A stretch of DNA of 64,000 nucleotides from Candidatus Saccharimonadota bacterium (lineage in GTDB: Bacteria > Patescibacteriota > Saccharimonadia > Saccharimonadales > Saccharimonadaceae). The stretch is from the NCBI GenBank assembly GCA_027492255.1, contig JAPUFB010000003.1:139889-203888 (forward strand), in the 5' to 3' direction. The translations under genes were made by a program, and so were the position numbers. Within the stretch, counting starts at the first letter, position 1, and every line of letters begins with the position of its first letter. This document shows, piece after piece, positions 60,899 to 64,000 of this stretch. The notes below the pieces were generated by a model that made no database searches, was not told the origin of the DNA, and saw only the letters and a program-made list of their open reading frames with translations.

Positions 60899-61560
60899 AC
60901 TGATTCTCCTTTTATAGCTTTTACAAAATTAGTTTTTATTCCCTCACTAAGCCAGCGTTTTTCATAGGTAGTCAGAATCTTATAATCATCAGATAAATTC
61001 GAGTCATGGAGATCAAAAGAGAGCTCGGTAATAGACAAGCCAGAACCTATGAGCTGCTCAAGCGACCAATCAAAGAGGGCATGGTTATCTGTCTTCTGAT
61101 AAAATACACCATTGTCCACGAGTGCAGATTTGTATATTTCTAAAAATTTTGCGTGAGTGAGTCGTCGTTTTGCATCTCGCTTCTTCGGAAATGGGTCAGA
61201 AAATGTCAGCCATACTGCTCGCACGCTATGCTCTTTCACGACCTCAAGGAGCTGGTCAGCACGTGCTCGGACGAAATTGATATTATCTACTCCCATTTCA
61301 AGTGCCAAACGAGCACCTTTTTGTAAACGATCCGCCTTCACGTCAAGAGCTAAGAAGGTTTTATCGGGATAACGATGTGCCATCTCAACCAAGAATAGGC
61401 CTGTTCCTGAGCCGATCTCAACAATATCTTGTGGAATCTCTCTAAAATTTGCCCATTCCTCAAGCTCAAAACAATTCTTGGCATTGGCAAAATGAGCGAA
61501 ACGATATTTTTTTCGCTTACGTGTGATTATGAAATCATCTGGGTTAAGTGGTGACGTCAT
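60895..61560 (-). CDS. trmB: tRNA (guanine-N7-)-methyltransferase TrmB
   Basis: A 221-residue SAM-dependent methyltransferase: IVEIGSGTGLFLVEMA (SAM loop), LALDVKADRLQKGA, VWLTFSDPFPKKRDAKRRLTH (the TrmB DPFPKKRH-type motif, quoted in part), and YQKTDN. It makes m7G46 in tRNA. It is sandwiched between the mazG-like gene and a membrane gene with 4-bp overlaps on both sides. Confidence 0.93.
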   Translation of the reverse strand: MTSPLNPDDFIITRKRKKYRFAHFANAKNCFELEEWANFREIPQDIVEIGSGTGLFLVEMAHRYPDKTFLALDVKADRLQKGARLALEMGVDNINFVRARADQLLEVVKEHSVRAVWLTFSDPFPKKRDAKRRLTHAKFLEIYKSALVDNGVFYQKTDNHALFDWSLEQLIGSGLSITELSFDLHDSNLSDDYKILTTYEKRWLSEGIKTNFVKAIKGESV

Positions 61561-61928
61561 GGGTTTGGAGCGGCTATATCCGGTGCTGCAACGCGCAATT
61601 GTTCATCATTAAGTGAGTCGCTGTCGTAATGCCCCAGCGCCTTGAGATCTTTGAGTGAGCTGTCGTAAATTGCCTTAAACTCATCAACTGTCGTGGCATC
61701 CATAGAGCCTGTCGAGCTGAAATTTGGTTTTGTGGATATTTTTTCAACTTGCCCACGAGCTTTCTCGTAGCCAGGGCGGCTAAAGTCGAGCATGGCAACG
61801 CCCTGAACGCGATAGAGGATCATGCTAATTGTCGTCAAAACCAGCGTGATACATAACGCAGCTGCCAGTGCAAACAAAGGCTTACGATGATTTATATAGA
61901 CATATACTTTGTGTAAAAACTGTTTCAT
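61557..61928 (-). CDS. Hypothetical one-helix membrane protein
   Basis: A 123-residue protein: basic N-terminus, one membrane helix (about 18-38), and an extracytoplasmic helical tail without Cys. The family is unknown. It overlaps both trmB and the next upstream gene by 4 bases, in a run of five coupled genes. Confidence 0.62.
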   Translation of the reverse strand: MKQFLHKVYVYINHRKPLFALAAALCITLVLTTISMILYRVQGVAMLDFSRPGYEKARGQVEKISTKPNFSSTGSMDATTVDEFKAIYDSSLKDLKALGHYDSDSLNDEQLRVAAPDIAAPNP

Positions 61929-62446
61929 TGATTGCCCCCAGCAAGAGATGTCCGTACGCCATTCACAAGCGTCCCGAATTGATCGAGTTGTGCATCCATA
62001 TCCTTAATATCTTGATTAATGACCGTACGCTGATCCCTAAGAGCTGTGAGCGAATTATAGAATTTTACAGGATCACTTGAGCAATTTATCGATACGATAT
62101 CACCGAGCATCTCATCGTAATGCTTGTAGTCGACCTGCCGGAACGTATTGAGTTTGGCCTCGAACTGACTAACAAGGAGTGTTTGATCACTGATATTGAT
62201 CTTGTTGATGCTCGCTCTGGCATTGAACGCTGCCATAAGTCGCAAGATATCTTCGTATTTATTGCTTCGGTTACTGCGCGTAACAAGTTCAGTACGGCGA
62301 AAGGCTTGGATATCCTGCTGGGCGGCGCTGCAGTTTGCCCGAATAACAGCGATATGCTGTTCGCTGAGCGGTACGGCGTCAGCACTTACGAGTGGCGATA
62401 ACAGCGCCACAAATATCAGTGCGAGGAAAGGTAATATCCGTTTCAT
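61925..62446 (-). CDS. Hypothetical exported helical protein
   Basis: A 173-residue protein with a signal peptide (1 to about 22, LSPLVSADA) and a helical body of about 150 residues that contains two Cys (ANCSAAQQ and SINCSSDP), which could pair. No family is recognised. It is coupled by overlap to the membrane protein gene downstream; the two may act as a pair at the cell surface (inference). Confidence 0.65.
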   Translation of the reverse strand: MKRILPFLALIFVALLSPLVSADAVPLSEQHIAVIRANCSAAQQDIQAFRRTELVTRSNRSNKYEDILRLMAAFNARASINKINISDQTLLVSQFEAKLNTFRQVDYKHYDEMLGDIVSINCSSDPVKFYNSLTALRDQRTVINQDIKDMDAQLDQFGTLVNGVRTSLAGGNQ

Positions 62447-62476
62447 GTACTCACTATTATCTCTGTTTTTGCCCCG

Positions 62477-63292
62477 TTATGTCAAACGAATAACATCACC
62501 GTCGCTCACTACCATATTTTCGGCAATCAAAGCACTGAGAGCCGGCTCATATCGATCGTCAGCTAACACAGTATGCTGCAGTTCTTGGTTGGTATATGAG
62601 CCACTGATAAGTGCTCTGAGGATTCGTCCACGCATTTCACGCAAAGAACCGCTCAGAGCAGATTGTTTCTTGTAATGTTTACTCAGCCCAAGCTTTCCGC
62701 CCGCTGTTTTCTTGAGGTGTGTACCGTAATCCATCAACGCCCAGTACCACTTTCGCGGATCATGTGCAGGCAGGGTTTGGTTGAGCAAGTCAATAATTTC
62801 TGTATCGTGTACTTCTGTGACGCCTATGAAAAAATGATGAAAAAAGACGGTGCGGATATTTGTTTCAACGAAAAGAGACGGTTGGTTAAACGCATACGCC
62901 AGAATTGCCCCGGCGGTATTTTGGCCAACACCTGGTAGTGTGACAAGTGCTTCACGGGTATCTGGCGGAACTCCATCGTATTGTTCGACGACCATTCGCG
63001 CGGCTTGCCATAAAAACTTAGCTCGGCGGTTATAGCCAAGACCACTCCAGAGACGCAAGACATCAGAAAGTTCGGCCGCAGCAAGCGCCGGAATATCGGG
63101 GAACCAGGCAATAAATTCGTTGAATTTCGGTATGACACGCTCAACCTGCGTTTGCTGTAGCATGATCTCCGAGACAAGGACATAGTACGGTGAGGGTTCA
63201 AGGCGCCATGGCATATCATGACGGCCATGATCAGCATAATACCGCAATACGGTGTCTTGAAAATTTGTGATTTCTTGATCAGAAATTGTCAT
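62477..63292 (-). CDS. mutY: MutY-like adenine DNA glycosylase lacking the iron-sulfur cluster
   Basis: A 271-residue HhH-GPD glycosylase: start MPWR, SEIMLQQTQVERVIPKF with the catalytic Glu42, hairpin LPGVGQNTAGAIL, and ETNIRTVFFHHFF. In E. coli MutY the last segment carries the catalytic Asp138 in DGN; here it reads ETN. The four Cys that hold the 4Fe-4S cluster are absent (the region reads YGTHLKKTAGGKLGLS), and there is no MutT-like C-terminal domain. It probably removes adenine opposite 8-oxoG, but specificity may differ. Confidence 0.82.
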   Translation of the reverse strand: MTISDQEITNFQDTVLRYYADHGRHDMPWRLEPSPYYVLVSEIMLQQTQVERVIPKFNEFIAWFPDIPALAAAELSDVLRLWSGLGYNRRAKFLWQAARMVVEQYDGVPPDTREALVTLPGVGQNTAGAILAYAFNQPSLFVETNIRTVFFHHFFIGVTEVHDTEIIDLLNQTLPAHDPRKWYWALMDYGTHLKKTAGGKLGLSKHYKKQSALSGSLREMRGRILRALISGSYTNQELQHTVLADDRYEPALSALIAENMVVSDGDVIRLT

Positions 63293-63534
63293 TAGCCGAG
63301 AAGTATATCTAGCTTGTGAGCGAATTTGTGATAGCGACCATCGGTATCTTCACCGAGAGTAATAGTCAACTCTTCGCTGTTGAGCGTTACTTCCGGCTCG
63401 ATGCCGAATTCTTCTGCGGCGGCTGCGATGAGAACAAGTTTTTCAACCCCCTCATGAAAGCCAAAGATTGGCTCAACCCGTACAAGTCCTACGCCGTCGA
63501 TATCTGACCAAGAAACGTCGAGATCGTTTTCCAT
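63292..63534 (-). CDS. Hypothetical small acidic protein
   Basis: An 80-residue acidic protein, MENDLDVSWSDIDGVGLVRV, with alternating beta and helix segments and no Cys or membrane helix. The stop overlaps the mutY start by one base, so the two are coupled. The family is not recognised. Confidence 0.6.
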   Translation of the reverse strand: MENDLDVSWSDIDGVGLVRVEPIFGFHEGVEKLVLIAAAAEEFGIEPEVTLNSEELTITLGEDTDGRYHKFAHKLDILLG

Positions 63535-63602
63535 GGATTCTATAGTACACCTTTTGTGAAAATTTTTATGCTACTTATCGCTCATAACTATGAAATAAAT
63601 AA

Positions 63603-64000
63603 CTAATCCGTAATTGTATAGCCAGGAATGAAATCAGGAAGAGCCTTGAGACTACCACACACCCCAGCCACGGATTCATTATCGGTACTTATATTTATTG
63701 TGCATGATGTTTTTGGGCTACTGAAGGATATCTGAATAAATCTTTTGCCCATCTCTTCAACTGGCACTGTTCGCGTAAGCACATAGTCGCCTGGAACATC
63801 TTCTTTGAATGAGTCTTGAAGTTTGTTAATTTCTTGAATCTTGGTCGCTTCCATAGCCACTGAGCACATAATTGGCCCTTGAGAGTATTTAGTATTTAAT
63901 CTTGCACACGATTTATTTACTGACGCCGTTTCTCCTAGCAGCTTTTTAAAATGATTAGCAAAAATATCTAGTGATGATTTTACCTCTACTAACGTTTTTT
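63603..64000 (-). CDS. Hypothetical protein, 5' end outside the window
   Basis: A frame that ends at 63603 and stays open, without a stop, to the right edge of the window (about 131 codons visible). An internal ATG at 63869 could be a start, but the reading frame continues upstream with coding-like composition, and no Shine-Dalgarno or -10 box sits before that ATG. Visible sequence has SCTINIST and GVCGSLK with two Cys, and looks like the C-terminal domain of an exported protein. No family is recognised. Confidence 0.55.
   Translation of the reverse strand, partial: KTLVEVKSSLDIFANHFKKLLGETASVNKSCARLNTKYSQGPIMCSVAMEATKIQEINKLQDSFKEDVPGDYVLTRTVPVEEMGKRFIQISFSSPKTSCTINISTDNESVAGVCGSLKALPDFIPGYTITD

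Overview
The window looks like a chromosomal segment from a Patescibacteria/CPR genome, most likely Saccharibacteria (TM7). This is an inference from gene content and organisation, not from a marker search. It has a monoderm-type cell envelope set (murC, murT-gatD, murJ, ftsB, no outer-membrane or LPS genes), type IV pilus genes with no secretin visible, ComEC, CIRCE-regulated chaperones, and many short one-helix membrane proteins. Stop usage is standard: UGA ends many genes, so there is no UGA-Gly recoding.

Layout. 1-8.5 kb: end of a P-type ATPase, an ATP-grasp ligase, tRNA-Gly, a 2H phosphoesterase, a membrane-anchored Clp-type AAA+ protein, murT-gatD (lipid II amidation), two tRNA-Pro. 8.5-11.2 kb: rny, a short tsaB, tsaE. 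11.2-21.9 kb: type IV pilus cluster pilB-pilC-major pilin, an inverted cassette of three large pilin-like proteins (one carrying Ig-like adhesin modules), then pilM-N-O and a PilP-like protein. 21.9-31.3 kb: recX-recA, another pilin, ruvC-ruvA-nudix-ruvB, a repeat-bearing surface protein, yebC, comEC. 31.3-39.3 kb: an esterase, tRNA-Lys, an operon of RimK-type glutamate ligase plus RimB-like protease plus DUF1704/MATCAP-type metallopeptidase, dnaJ, a six-hairpin glycosidase, a small alarmone hydrolase. 39.5-50.3 kb: dnaK, grpE, hrcA, lepA, murJ, ftsH, tilS, tRNA-Met. 50.4-64 kb: a flavin disulfide reductase operon, BtpA-like protein, SemiSWEET, tRNA-fMet, ftsB, tRNA-Ile2, several hypothetical proteins, murC, a GC-rich nucleotidyltransferase behind a structured leader, mazG, trmB, mutY.

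How it fits together. Pili, ComEC, RecA/RecX and RuvABC form a plausible DNA uptake and recombination set, and pili with adhesive tips fit a host-attached lifestyle. MurC/MurT/GatD/MurJ/FtsB serve the cell wall. HrcA with at least four CIRCE sites controls dnaJ, dnaK and itself. TilS matches the CAU-anticodon tRNA-Ile2 candidate.

Most notable: (1) four of seven tRNA loci are followed by a short structured insert bounded by a second copy of the tRNA 3' end, and one locus also has a pseudo-tRNA with an insert in its anticodon loop; (2) many genes have a -10 box only 6-9 nt before the start codon, so leaderless transcripts are probably common; (3) a consensus promoter inside the end of murC drives a knotted, hairpin-rich leader before a GC-rich nucleotidyltransferase; (4) a three-gene operon looks like a glutamate-tagging and tag-removal system.
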